A DNA stretch of 64,000 nucleotides from Halomonas sp. BDJS001 (lineage in GTDB: Bacteria > Pseudomonadota > Gammaproteobacteria > Pseudomonadales > Halomonadaceae). Where the stretch lies: positions 4,712,001-4,776,000 of the forward strand of contig NZ_CP110535.1 in assembly GCF_026104355.1 (NCBI RefSeq). Direction: 5' to 3'. Every line of letters starts with the position of its first letter. The first letter of the stretch is position 1. A model generated the notes under the pieces. The model worked only from the letters and a program-made list of their open reading frames with translations. It searched no databases and was not told the origin of the DNA. A program made the translations under genes and the position numbers. Below are positions 44,394-53,085 of this stretch, in pieces.

Positions 44394-45668
44394 TCACTCC
44401 TGCATCATCCGTTTCCACATCGCATAGGCGGCACGCATGCCCGTTTCATCCGATACATGACCGCGTGGCCCTGCCTCGCCCGGCACTTCCTTCTCGATGC
44501 CGCGATTGACCAGAATCGGCAGTTCGGCACCGCCATCGACCCCCCGCTGGATTCGCTCCCAGACCTCGGCATCGTCAGGAGAACCAAAGCCCATGGGGCC
44601 CTGAAAGTGTTCATGCAAGCGCAGGCGTACGCGATTGGCGATGTCGGGACCTCCCTCCATCCCAATGGCAATGTGGCGAATATCGGTTTTATCGACAGCA
44701 ACAGGCGTCAACACCCGGAAGAAGGCCATTGAGCACGCCACGTTGGGGAACAGATTGAGGTTGAACCCGGAGCCACCTACCGCGCGCACAATGCGGCGGA
44801 CTTGATCTTCCGGGTAGCCTTCGTCGCGCAGCGCCTGCGCCAGCTCTTCGAAACGCTCAGGAATCTTGCGCTCGAGATCTTCCTCTAGGTCGACGAGCTC
44901 GGGGATCATGACCATGACGGAGTGACCGTTACCCAGGTCTTCAACGAAGCCTTCGCCATCAAGGAAGGTGAACGTCTTTTCAGCTTCCTCATCGAGGGAT
45001 TGCAGGAAGGATTTATGCACGATCGGAAAGTGATAGGCGTCGGTGGTGTTCTCGAGCTGAACTTTCCAGTTCATTGGCACCGAAAACTGATGTTCGCCAA
45101 GGGTTTTTACGGGGTATCCACCACCCTGTTTCATAAACAGATCGATCCACTTCTTGGCAGCCCCCAGGAAGTCTTCCAATGGCTCAACGCTCTCGTTGAA
45201 AGTGGCGAATATCATCCCTTGATAGCTTTCAACGCGTAGCTTGAGCATCCCATGCTGTGACTTATCGAAATCATCGCCATACTGTTCGGGATTCGGCAAA
45301 GCACGCAGACTGCCATCGAGTCCATAGCCCCAACCGTGATAAGGGCATTGGAAAGATGAGGTCTTGCCCTTGTGAACCTCGCACACCGTCGCTGCCCTGT
45401 GGCGGCAGCGATTAACCATTACATGGATATTGTCCTTACGGTCACGTACCACGATGACCGGTTCACGACCTACTTTGGACAGCTTAAAAGACCCCTTATC
45501 GGGGATCTCGCTGGTATGCGCGACCCATACCCAGGTGTTACGAAAAATCTTCTCTTGCTCTTGCTCAAATAGCTCTGAGCTGGTGTACATCGGGGTCGCA
45601 ATCTTATCGTTATGAACCAGTTGATCTGGATCGAGCGCGATGTTTTTGACGTCGATTAATTGATTCAT
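44394..45668 (-). CDS. iacC: Rieske ring-hydroxylating dioxygenase large subunit, IacC-like
   Basis: This 424-residue alpha subunit has Rieske ligands Cys88, His90, Cys108 and His111, and mononuclear iron residues Asp210, His213 and His218 (TTDAYHFPIVH). It is clearly different from BenA, lying closer to anthranilate/Iac-type oxygenases. In the iac pathway the IacCD oxygenase acts on the dioxindole-3-acetate intermediate on the way to catechol. GGAG precedes the ATG. It is the fourth gene of the H-A-B-C-D-E-F series. Confidence 0.86.
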   Translation of the reverse strand: MNQLIDVKNIALDPDQLVHNDKIATPMYTSSELFEQEQEKIFRNTWVWVAHTSEIPDKGSFKLSKVGREPVIVVRDRKDNIHVMVNRCRHRAATVCEVHKGKTSSFQCPYHGWGYGLDGSLRALPNPEQYGDDFDKSQHGMLKLRVESYQGMIFATFNESVEPLEDFLGAAKKWIDLFMKQGGGYPVKTLGEHQFSVPMNWKVQLENTTDAYHFPIVHKSFLQSLDEEAEKTFTFLDGEGFVEDLGNGHSVMVMIPELVDLEEDLERKIPERFEELAQALRDEGYPEDQVRRIVRAVGGSGFNLNLFPNVACSMAFFRVLTPVAVDKTDIRHIAIGMEGGPDIANRVRLRLHEHFQGPMGFGSPDDAEVWERIQRGVDGGAELPILVNRGIEKEVPGEAGPRGHVSDETGMRAAYAMWKRMMQE

Positions 45669-45704
45669 TTTGTTCTCCTCATGCCTAGCCAGCTAATGCT
45701 GTCT

Positions 45705-46049
45705 TTATTCAGGTACCACCAACTCACGGCCGATACGCGATTCGACACGGGCGTATTTCCAGAGCTTATAGGTGCCGTCCCCCACCGGGATGGTGCGGAA
45801 GAAGTTGCAGGCGGCTACAACCGTCTCGTAATCAGGGACATCGGCCATGATGTAGGCGGTCCAGGGGGCGGTGGCGGAAGGGCCGACCATGATGCGGTCG
45901 TCATCCATGATCCCCAGGATAGTGACGCCGGGGAGTTCATCGATGCCTTGCATCATCTGGCTGAAGGCTTGCCAGACTTGCTTGCCTTCCTCAGCGGTTG
46001 CATTCATGAAGTTTTGGTTGATACCGATGCAGAAAAGTACGCGATGCAT
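45705..46049 (-). CDS. iacB: Small conserved protein, IacB-like
   Basis: This 114-residue cytosolic protein has no recognised catalytic motif. Its pattern (RVLFCIGINQNFMNATAEEG, GVTILGIMDDDRIMVGPS, CNFFRTIPVGDGTYKLWKYARVE) suggests a dimeric alpha-beta barrel-like fold. Known iac loci have a protein of about this size (IacB) between iacA and iacC, and the call rests on that position. The function is unknown. Confidence 0.72.
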   Translation of the reverse strand: MHRVLFCIGINQNFMNATAEEGKQVWQAFSQMMQGIDELPGVTILGIMDDDRIMVGPSATAPWTAYIMADVPDYETVVAACNFFRTIPVGDGTYKLWKYARVESRIGRELVVPE

Positions 46050-46085
46050 AATGTCGATCTCCGTTGGTTAAACTACGTAGGGTGG

Positions 46086-47231
46086 TTATAGGTAACCCGG
46101 TAAAGGGTCATGGCCGAAGAAGATCGCGCCGGCGTTCTTCCAGGTGATCTCGCCCATAAAGGCGTGCTGGGTGCACAACTGCGAGTCACGCAGAATGCGC
46201 GAGAGAGGGTGGCCGTTTTCGGCCCCAGTCATACCGCTGATCTGATATACGCTGCGAATCGCCTCAGCGCACTCATGGGTCAAATGGGTGGTAGAGAGGC
46301 GCAGCAGGTTGACCTGCTCACGGCTTGGTTCGCCCCCGGCCAGAATGCTCGCCCAGGCGGCCTCAGTACTCTCATAGAAGAAGGCCCGGGCGGCGCGAAC
46401 TTTGGCCTCGGCCTTGCCGAGGGCAATCTGGGCATACTCACGCTCACCCAGGTTGGGGGCGCCAGTGACCGATTTCCGCCCACCGGCCGTGGCGCGGACG
46501 ACATCCAATGCCTCGCGGGCCAAACCCAGTGTTGTCACTGCCAACACCTGAGCGGCGAAGGAGAGCGATGGGTAGCGAAAGAAGGGGGAATCGACGTTGG
46601 GTTTGCCGCCGCGCACGAAGGTCCAGGCTTCTGGAACATAGGCGTCCTCGACAACCAGGTCGTGGCTGCCGGTGGCTACCATGCCCAACATATCCCAGGT
46701 CGGGTCGATCTTCACCTGGTCGCGGGGCAGCACTGCCATGCGCGGCAGCGCTCCCTCTTCGGCGGGGAGAATGCCCACACCACATAGCGAAGCCCCCATA
46801 CAACCACTGGCAAATTTCCACCGTCCTTTGATACGGAAACCGTTATCGACCCGCTCAGCGGGTTGGGGCGGAAAAATCCCGCCAGCGAAGACGATATCAG
46901 GAGAATCCCGCCACACTTCCTTTAGGGTCTCCTCGGGTAACGCGGCCAAATAGGCGGGGTTCATGCCAAAACTCGCTACCCAGCCAGAGGAGCCATCCGC
47001 CGCCGAGATCGCTTCAACCATTTTCAGGAACTCGGCGGGCGACTTCTCATCCCCACCGTAGGTGGCGGGTACCATGGCGCGATAGACGCCAATGGCCTTG
47101 AACTCATCAATGATATCCATGGGAATATGGCGCAACTTCTCGAATTCTTTGCGCCGAGATCGGATTGACGCGAGCAGCGCATCAAAACGCTCCTCGCCTC
47201 CCCACTGTGATTTATCAATGTGTCGTTGCAT
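46086..47231 (-). CDS. iacA: Flavin-dependent monooxygenase of acyl-CoA dehydrogenase fold, IacA-like
   Basis: This 381-residue group D flavoprotein monooxygenase is related to HpaH C2 and HsaA. Blocks include LRHIPMDIIDEFKAIGVYRAMVP, AISAADGSSGWVASFG, WKFASGC and TWDMLGMVATGSHDLVVEDAYVPE, and a C-terminal YQISGMTGAENGHPLSRILRD helix region. It should use reduced flavin from the reductase at 37987. IacA starts indole-3-acetate breakdown. The ATG at 47231 has AGGAG seven bases ahead and overlaps the amidase end by 17 bp. Confidence 0.87.
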   Translation of the reverse strand: MQRHIDKSQWGGEERFDALLASIRSRRKEFEKLRHIPMDIIDEFKAIGVYRAMVPATYGGDEKSPAEFLKMVEAISAADGSSGWVASFGMNPAYLAALPEETLKEVWRDSPDIVFAGGIFPPQPAERVDNGFRIKGRWKFASGCMGASLCGVGILPAEEGALPRMAVLPRDQVKIDPTWDMLGMVATGSHDLVVEDAYVPEAWTFVRGGKPNVDSPFFRYPSLSFAAQVLAVTTLGLAREALDVVRATAGGRKSVTGAPNLGEREYAQIALGKAEAKVRAARAFFYESTEAAWASILAGGEPSREQVNLLRLSTTHLTHECAEAIRSVYQISGMTGAENGHPLSRILRDSQLCTQHAFMGEITWKNAGAIFFGHDPLPGYL

Positions 47232-48372
47232 GATTTGCTCCTTTTTTTTGTTCCTCTCCCGCCAACGAAACCCGGCCCATAAGTTGCGAAGCCGCCCGGC
47301 AAACGCCTGCGTCATCGCCACGACGTCCGATCAATTGCACGGAGACAGGGAGTGCTTGCTGAGACTCAAGAGGGATCGATAAGGCGGGATGCCCTGAAAG
47401 GTTGAAGGGGCGCGCAAGGGACGATATTTTCAGATCCTGATGGCCCGAAAACACATCCTGAACGGTCATGGGAAAATGCGGCAACGTTGGCAGCACCAGG
47501 ACATCATGCCGCTCTAGCACTGCGTCGACTTCGGCGGTAAAGGCACGACGTACGCGCTCCGCCTCCTTTAGCTCGGCATCGGTCGTCGCGGCAGCGGCTT
47601 TCAAACGCTGATCAACATCCGCGCCCACCTTGCCCGTGGCAAGTAACGCCTCGCAAGCACGGAAAGTTTCGCGATTGATAACCACCATGGCAGCTTCAAA
47701 CGCCTCGGCCATAAGCGGCAAGGTGACATCCCCACGCGCCAGTCCAGACCGGCTTAGCTGGCCTTCGATACTTGCCCAAATGGCCGACTCAGCATTCACG
47801 CTGATACACCCCAGAACAGGTGCAGAACCCTTCACTGGCGACTGAAAGGAAGGATCAATCGCACTCATGAAAGCCATTAGTACGTGGAGATCGCGAGCCA
47901 TGGGACCCACGCAATCGAGGCTACTTTCCGCTGGCATAACCCCTTGGCGACTCAAGCGCCCGAAGGTGGGCTTAAAACCGTAAACACCACAGCAAGCGGC
48001 GGGGACGCGAATAGAACCGCCGGTGTCTGTACCAATACCAATATCGGCAAGACCCGCGGCCACCGCGGCGGCCGAACCACTGGAAGAACCGCCAGGGATA
48101 AGGGTGGGGTAGCGCGGATTCTCTGGCGTGCCAGCCCAGGCATTGATGCCCGTCATACCAAACGCCAGCTCATGCAGATTGGCCTTCCCTACAATGTGGT
48201 ATCCCGCTTTGAGGGTTCGCTCGACAATCTCTGCATGAGTCACGGCTGGCGGCGCGTCAGCAAGGGCCGCGGAGCCTGCGCAGGTGGGGAAACCGGCGAT
48301 ATCGATCGTATCTTTGACGACCACTTTGTGCGGCCCCTGCCCCAGGCTTAACCTCGATGTCAATATAGTCAC
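47215..48372 (-). CDS. iacH: Amidase-signature family enzyme, IacH-like
   Basis: This serine amidase-type protein carries the Ser-cisSer-Lys triad: Lys20, cis-Ser at 96/97 (GGSSSGS) and nucleophile Ser120 (GTDTGGS). The 385 residues are shorter than the usual ~450, because the chain begins almost at the catalytic lysine. A GTG start with GGGAGG upstream supports this. In iac loci IacH is an amidase of this sort, proposed to act on an amide intermediate or conjugate. It is the first gene of the iac-like series and follows a TRAP gene set after 83 bp. Confidence 0.84.
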   Translation of the reverse strand: MTILTSRLSLGQGPHKVVVKDTIDIAGFPTCAGSAALADAPPAVTHAEIVERTLKAGYHIVGKANLHELAFGMTGINAWAGTPENPRYPTLIPGGSSSGSAAAVAAGLADIGIGTDTGGSIRVPAACCGVYGFKPTFGRLSRQGVMPAESSLDCVGPMARDLHVLMAFMSAIDPSFQSPVKGSAPVLGCISVNAESAIWASIEGQLSRSGLARGDVTLPLMAEAFEAAMVVINRETFRACEALLATGKVGADVDQRLKAAAATTDAELKEAERVRRAFTAEVDAVLERHDVLVLPTLPHFPMTVQDVFSGHQDLKISSLARPFNLSGHPALSIPLESQQALPVSVQLIGRRGDDAGVCRAASQLMGRVSLAGEEQKKGANHATTH

Positions 48373-48455
48373 CTCAGCACCTCCCTAGACTTATCACATG
48401 AAATTTCAAGCAAATAGGCATAAAATTTATAACTACTCATCTAAACGGGTGAATG

Positions 48456-49745
48456 CTAAAGGACGAACAGTACGATCTGAGGGAGCACTAACAGCAAGGC
48501 AATACACAGCAGATAAGGAGGTATGAAGTACCCCACTCCACGGAATGTCTCACCCATTCGTAACTCTGCATCCAGACTCTTTACAATAAAAGCGTTCACC
48601 CCCACCGGCGGGGTAATCGCCCCCATACTGGTAACGATACAGACCACCACACCGAACCAAACGGGGTCGTAACCCAAGGCAAGCGCTACGGGAAAGAAAA
48701 TCGGGATTGAGATAATCAAAAACCCCATCGCATCCATTAGCGCTCCACCGATCACATAGATCAGCAGAATACAGGCCATTACCATTATGGCTGGCAAGGG
48801 CAGTGCCGCCGCCCACTCGCCCACCATGTAAGGCAGTCTTGTGATGGTAAGAAAGCGCCCGAAAATGACCGCTCCAGCAACCAACATCAAGATCATGGCC
48901 GATGACTTGAGTGCATTCGCGATGGCCTCATTCAAGACGGTCCAGGTGAGCTTTCCTTGTATCAAGGTGATGATCATTGCACCAATGCAGCCCACCGCAG
49001 CAGCTTCTGTTGAGGTGAACCAGCCCGCAAATAGCCCCCCCAATACCAGTGTAAAGAGGGCACCAATTTCGATAACACCTTTCAGCGAACGCCACCTTGT
49101 AGACCAGCTCGAACGCACACCTGCGGGGCCCATATCGGGGCGACGGCGACAGAGCAGTCCAATCGTCGCGATGAACAGCACGACCAGAATAAGTCCGGGG
49201 ACAATACTGGCCAGAAACAGATCGCGAATAGCCAGCTCGGCTTGCAGCGCAATAACAATCAGCACAGAGCTTGGTGGGATGATAACTCCCAGCGTGCCCC
49301 CCGCCGCGACACTGCCAGCACTGAGCGCACGGTTATAGCCAAATTTCTTCATTTCGGGGAGCGCAATGGTGCCGACAGTGGCTGCTGTGGCGGTGTTCGA
49401 ACCGCTAACCGCTGCAAAACCTGCGCTGCTAAGGATCGTCGTTGTGGCCATGGAGCCGCGGAAATGGCCTATCCAGGCATAGGCAGCTGCAAATATCTTT
49501 TCCGTTATCCCAGAGCGAAACAGTAATTCCCCCATAAAAATGAATAGGGGTATGACACTAAGAGAGTAACCCGATAGCTGTTCCCAGATGCCTGAGCTAA
49601 TCACGTTATACGCGGCAATAGGGCTCGTCATGTAAAGCATGCCAAAAAAACCCACCATGAACATGGCGAAGCTAATCGGCATTTTTAACAAAATAAGAAG
49701 AAACAAACAGAGTACGCCTAACAAAGCTACCAGCGTCATACTCAT
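48456..49745 (-). CDS. TRAP transporter large permease DctM (upstream of the iac-like operon)
   Basis: This is a 429-residue multi-span DctM protein. It has SVIPLFIFMGELLFRSGITE, GGTLGVIIPPSSVLIVIA, FTSTEAAAVGCIGAMI and ITPPVGVNAFIVKSL. It overlaps dctQ by 4 bp, and its receptor is the DctP at 50292. It could also serve the two lone DctP receptors at 30672 and 34426, which belong to the same receptor subfamily. Confidence 0.92.
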   Translation of the reverse strand: MSMTLVALLGVLCLFLLILLKMPISFAMFMVGFFGMLYMTSPIAAYNVISSGIWEQLSGYSLSVIPLFIFMGELLFRSGITEKIFAAAYAWIGHFRGSMATTTILSSAGFAAVSGSNTATAATVGTIALPEMKKFGYNRALSAGSVAAGGTLGVIIPPSSVLIVIALQAELAIRDLFLASIVPGLILVVLFIATIGLLCRRRPDMGPAGVRSSWSTRWRSLKGVIEIGALFTLVLGGLFAGWFTSTEAAAVGCIGAMIITLIQGKLTWTVLNEAIANALKSSAMILMLVAGAVIFGRFLTITRLPYMVGEWAAALPLPAIMVMACILLIYVIGGALMDAMGFLIISIPIFFPVALALGYDPVWFGVVVCIVTSMGAITPPVGVNAFIVKSLDAELRMGETFRGVGYFIPPYLLCIALLLVLPQIVLFVL

Positions 49746-50218
49746 TGTGTTACCACCTTTTTTAGACTACTCAAAAAGTCTGCTAAAAGAACCAAGCAAA
49801 AAGCAGAAAACCCTAGTGCCACTAGATAAACAATGGGATAAAAAGCAATACGCAGTGTTTGCGATAAAGAGCCTCTTTGCATAGCGCTAAAGCCATACTC
49901 CCAGAGTTTCCACGCCACCATGGAGAAGAATAAAAAACTTGCGCCTGAGACCAAGACGTAGAGAACGCTTTGCAGACGGGAGGGCAAATGTTCGACCAGC
50001 AAGTCCAGCTCGATATGGGCTTTGGTAAGCTGGGAGTAAGCGAGCGATAGTGCAACTACCACCGCAGTTAGCCAACCAACCAGTTCGGTGGTGCCACCAA
50101 ATGAAGAGCTAACTTGGCGCATTACGATATTACCGACCACCAGAAACACCATCATCAGCAATGCCGAACCGGCTACATAGAGTAAGAGACGGCTAATTAC
50201 CCAATTAAATTTATTCAT
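49742..50218 (-). CDS. TRAP transporter small permease DctQ
   Basis: This 158-residue four-span membrane protein has the DctQ loop SQLTKAHIELDLLVEHLPSR. It lies 73 bp after the receptor gene and overlaps dctM (ATGA). It is the partner of DctM 48456 and DctP 50292. Confidence 0.9.
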   Translation of the reverse strand: MNKFNWVISRLLLYVAGSALLMMVFLVVGNIVMRQVSSSFGGTTELVGWLTAVVVALSLAYSQLTKAHIELDLLVEHLPSRLQSVLYVLVSGASFLFFSMVAWKLWEYGFSAMQRGSLSQTLRIAFYPIVYLVALGFSAFCLVLLADFLSSLKKVVTQ

Positions 50219-50291
50219 GGTAACTACCTAGATCTATCAACATGGCGCTTACTGGGCGCAAAGATATGCGCCCAGACAAAGAGCGTAGGCA

Positions 50292-51332
50292 CTATTGGTT
50301 TTGTTCGATCAGCTCAATAAACCGATCGCGCAACTCAAAGGCAGGAAGCCCTTGAGCAGCCACCTCTTCCAGCCGTTGCTCATTGATGGGCTCCAGCAAG
50401 GTAGACCAGCGCTCAGCCTCCTCCTCGGACAAGGTGAGCTGCTCAAGGTCATGGTTCTCGGCAGCCCACGTCAAGGATTCCTGGATGTGTTCATCTAGGT
50501 ACTTACCTGCATAGGAGGCCATTTCGGCACCCAATGCATCGATCTCCTGCTGAACGTTTTCAGGTAAAGCGTCCCACCGCTGCTGATTCATCACCGCAAC
50601 GAAGACAACGTTGGTCAAAGGATAGTCAGTGATATAGCTCACATTGCGGGCATACTGCAGATCCATCAGCGTCTCACGGGAACCTACATAGCCATTAACG
50701 ATACCCGCCTGAAGGGCCTCCCCCGTTTCCGATTGGGTGAGACCCACAGGCACGCCACCAAGGGCTTGAACAACGGCCGTACTGTCACCTGGCACCCTGA
50801 TCTCTTGGCCCTCAAGATCCTCCAGCGACGTCACTGATTCTTGCGTATGTAGGTAGCCTGGCTCGGAGGTGAATGCCGTAATGACTTTGAAATCTTCCAA
50901 GCCCAGCGTCTCCGCAGGAAACTCTTTGATCAGTTCGTACACTGCCTGGCTGGCAGTCTGCGAATTCACGTCGATACCCGTTAGATTTCCGGCCAAATTG
51001 AGTAACGGAAAACGTCCCGGCTCGTATGAAGTAGCAGAAAGGCCGATATCGGCAACACCGTTTAAGACGCCATCGAACATGTTGGCAGCCGTCAGCAACG
51101 TTCCGCCTGGGAAGGTGTTGACGTTTACCTGGCCATCGGTTCTTTCGTTAAGCTCTTTCGCCCAGTGCTCCATCTGCACGGCGGGAAAGGTTTGAGAAGG
51201 CGCAAAGAAGGCATAGCTGAGGTTGATATTATCCGCTAACGCACTGGTGCTGAGTAACACCCCAGCGCATACGCCGCTCAAGCGTGTCAGTCGGCGAGAA
51301 GTTTCGAGCCACAGCTTTTTTTGGCTGGTCAT
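50292..51332 (-). CDS. TRAP transporter DctP-type solute-binding protein (with DctQM)
   Basis: This periplasmic receptor has 346 residues and a Sec signal (LSGVCAGVLLSTSALA, cut near residue 33). The mature chain begins INLSYAFFAPSQTFPAVQM. It shares long blocks with receptors at 30672 and 34426 (FPGGTLLTAANMFDGVLNG, GLSATSYEPGRFPLLNLAG). The upstream region repeats the control element found before the gene at 34426. It heads the TRAP operon that runs up to the iac-like series. Confidence 0.92.
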   Translation of the reverse strand: MTSQKKLWLETSRRLTRLSGVCAGVLLSTSALADNINLSYAFFAPSQTFPAVQMEHWAKELNERTDGQVNVNTFPGGTLLTAANMFDGVLNGVADIGLSATSYEPGRFPLLNLAGNLTGIDVNSQTASQAVYELIKEFPAETLGLEDFKVITAFTSEPGYLHTQESVTSLEDLEGQEIRVPGDSTAVVQALGGVPVGLTQSETGEALQAGIVNGYVGSRETLMDLQYARNVSYITDYPLTNVVFVAVMNQQRWDALPENVQQEIDALGAEMASYAGKYLDEHIQESLTWAAENHDLEQLTLSEEEAERWSTLLEPINEQRLEEVAAQGLPAFELRDRFIELIEQNQ

Positions 51333-51357
51333 TGGTCATTAGCCCTATTTGTTTTTG

Positions 51358-51418
51358 TGTTGAATGTCAGGTAAGCCTAGCAGAAAACATTCAACATCAC
51401 ATGAAAAGTAAAGTAAAT
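51358..51418 (-). promoter_or_regulatory. Shared TRAP-receptor control element, copy 2
   Basis: The 34 bp at 51385-51418 are identical, on the opposite strand, to 34337-34370. CATTCAACA (51388-51396) and TGTTGAATG (51358-51366) form a perfect 9-bp inverted repeat with a 21-nt spacer, compared with 23 nt in copy 1. It lies 26 bp upstream of the DctP start at 51332. Conservation outside the coding region, together with the inverted repeat, argues for an operator. Confidence 0.7.
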
Positions 51419-51698
51419 ACCCAGACGTAAGTCTATTTTTTATTTAGCAAAAAACTCGCCGTCTAAAATTAAAGCAACTATTATCAATGATATAGATATA
51501 TTTATTAATAATAACTAGTCGGCTAGACAAATAGTCGAATGTCTTGGTCAGTATCACAGCGCACCAATACTGTGCACACTGGCGCGGATCTGCTCGCTTT
51601 TAATTCGCCACGCTCAAGCGGAAGCCTCCACCGCCATTACTCACTTAGACCACGGAAATAGCCCACGAAAACGCTGTTTAAACTGAGCGGGAAGGCGC
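51419..51698. other. Intergenic, no gene seen
   Basis: These 280 bp lie between the TRAP promoter element and the pobA terminator. They are AT-rich at 51430-51530. No supported frame, RNA or repeat was recognised. Confidence 0.5.
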
Positions 51699-51724
51699 AA
51701 AAAAGCCCAAGCGTCAGCCTGGGC
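51699..51724 (-). terminator. Rho-independent terminator after pobA
   Basis: On the minus strand an 8-bp stem with one mismatch (GCCCAGGC / GCTTGGGC, loop TGAC) is followed by six T residues. It lies 29 bp after the pobA stop. Confidence 0.85.
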
Positions 51725-51753
51725 AAGGAGGATAAATGGACAAAGGGTAGACG

Positions 51754-52938
51754 CTATTCCAACGGCTCGTAGGGCAGCCCCACATAGTTTTCCGCAATGG
51801 TGGTCAACCCCGCTTTAGAACTGGTCACATAGTCCAGCTCGGCCAACTGCATACGGCTGTTGAAATCCTCCTGGTCAGAGAAGTTGTGCAGCATGGAGGT
51901 CATCCACCAGGAGAAGCGCTCCGCCTTCCAGATGCGTTTCAGGCAGGTTTGCGAGTAGCGCTCGATCAAATCCGTGCGGCCTTCCTGGTAGACCTTCACC
52001 ATTAGCCGATAGAGCGTATTGACGTCGCTGGCGGCCAGGTTAAGCCCTTTAGCCCCGGTGGGCGGTACAATATGCGCCGCATCGCCGACCAGGAACAGCC
52101 GCCCGTACTGCATGGGTTCGACCACATAGCTGCGCAGCGGTGCGATGCTCTTCTCGATGGAAGGCCCGGTGACAAGCTTGGCGGCCACCTCGTCAGGTAG
52201 GCGGCGCTTGAGCTCTTCCCAAAAACGCTCGTCCGACCAATCTTCTACCTTTTCATCCAAGGGTACTTGAAGGTAGTAACGGCTGCGGGTGGCGGAACGC
52301 ATGCTGCACAGACTAAAGCCACGCTTATGGCTCGCATAGATCAATTCATCCGAGACCGGCGGGGTATCCGATAGCAAGCCCAACCAGCCAAACGGGTAAA
52401 CCTTTTCGAACTCTTTTATGCGCTCTTGAGGGATCGCCTGACGGGAGACGCCATGGTAACCATCGCACCCGGCGATGTAGTCGCACTCAAGCCTGACCGT
52501 TTCACCGTTGTGCTCAAAGGTTAGATAGGGGTGGTCACTATCCAGGTCGTGGGGCTGAACGTTTTCCGCCTCGTAGAGCGTTGTCGCGCCAGCGGCGGCG
52601 CGGGCCTCCATCAGATCCCGCGTGACCTCGGTTTGGCCGTATACCATCACTCTGCTGCCGCCGGTCAGTTCATCCAGCGCAACCCGCACGCGGCGGTTAT
52701 CAAAAACAAGCTCAAAACCGTCATGGGGTAAGCCCTCCTCATCCATCCTCTGGTCAACACCCGCTTCGCGCAATAAGTTCACCATGCCCTGTTCAAGGAC
52801 ACCGGCGCGGATACGGCTCAATACATATTCACCGCTGCGCCGCTCAACAATCACATTATCAATGCCTTGGCGATGGAGTAGCTGCCCCAGCAGTAGGCCA
52901 GAAGGGCCAGCGCCAATAATCGCGACCTGTGTCTTCAT
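51754..52938 (-). CDS. pobA: 4-hydroxybenzoate 3-monooxygenase
   Basis: This FAD enzyme hydroxylates 4-hydroxybenzoate to protocatechuate with NADPH. From the ATG at 52938 it has 394 residues, the same as the pseudomonad enzyme. It begins MKTQVAIIGAGPSG. Substrate-site residues known in PobA are present at matching positions: Tyr201, Ser212, Arg214, Arg220 and Tyr222. GDAAHIVPPTGAKGLNLAASD is the second FAD motif. A longer frame to 53007 is rejected because the PobA start is so well conserved. It is divergent from a PobR-like regulator. Confidence 0.97.
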   Translation of the reverse strand: MKTQVAIIGAGPSGLLLGQLLHRQGIDNVIVERRSGEYVLSRIRAGVLEQGMVNLLREAGVDQRMDEEGLPHDGFELVFDNRRVRVALDELTGGSRVMVYGQTEVTRDLMEARAAAGATTLYEAENVQPHDLDSDHPYLTFEHNGETVRLECDYIAGCDGYHGVSRQAIPQERIKEFEKVYPFGWLGLLSDTPPVSDELIYASHKRGFSLCSMRSATRSRYYLQVPLDEKVEDWSDERFWEELKRRLPDEVAAKLVTGPSIEKSIAPLRSYVVEPMQYGRLFLVGDAAHIVPPTGAKGLNLAASDVNTLYRLMVKVYQEGRTDLIERYSQTCLKRIWKAERFSWWMTSMLHNFSDQEDFNSRMQLAELDYVTSSKAGLTTIAENYVGLPYEPLE

Positions 52939-53085
52939 AGGGGATGTCTCATCGTTGTCATTATCAAATAATTTATGACTTGTATTTTTCAATGAAACAC
53001 GCCGCATAATAAGGCATGATCTAGATCAATTATTGGACATTTAGCGTGTTATTACTCAACCTTAGTCGAATAGGAGATGTAGGTG

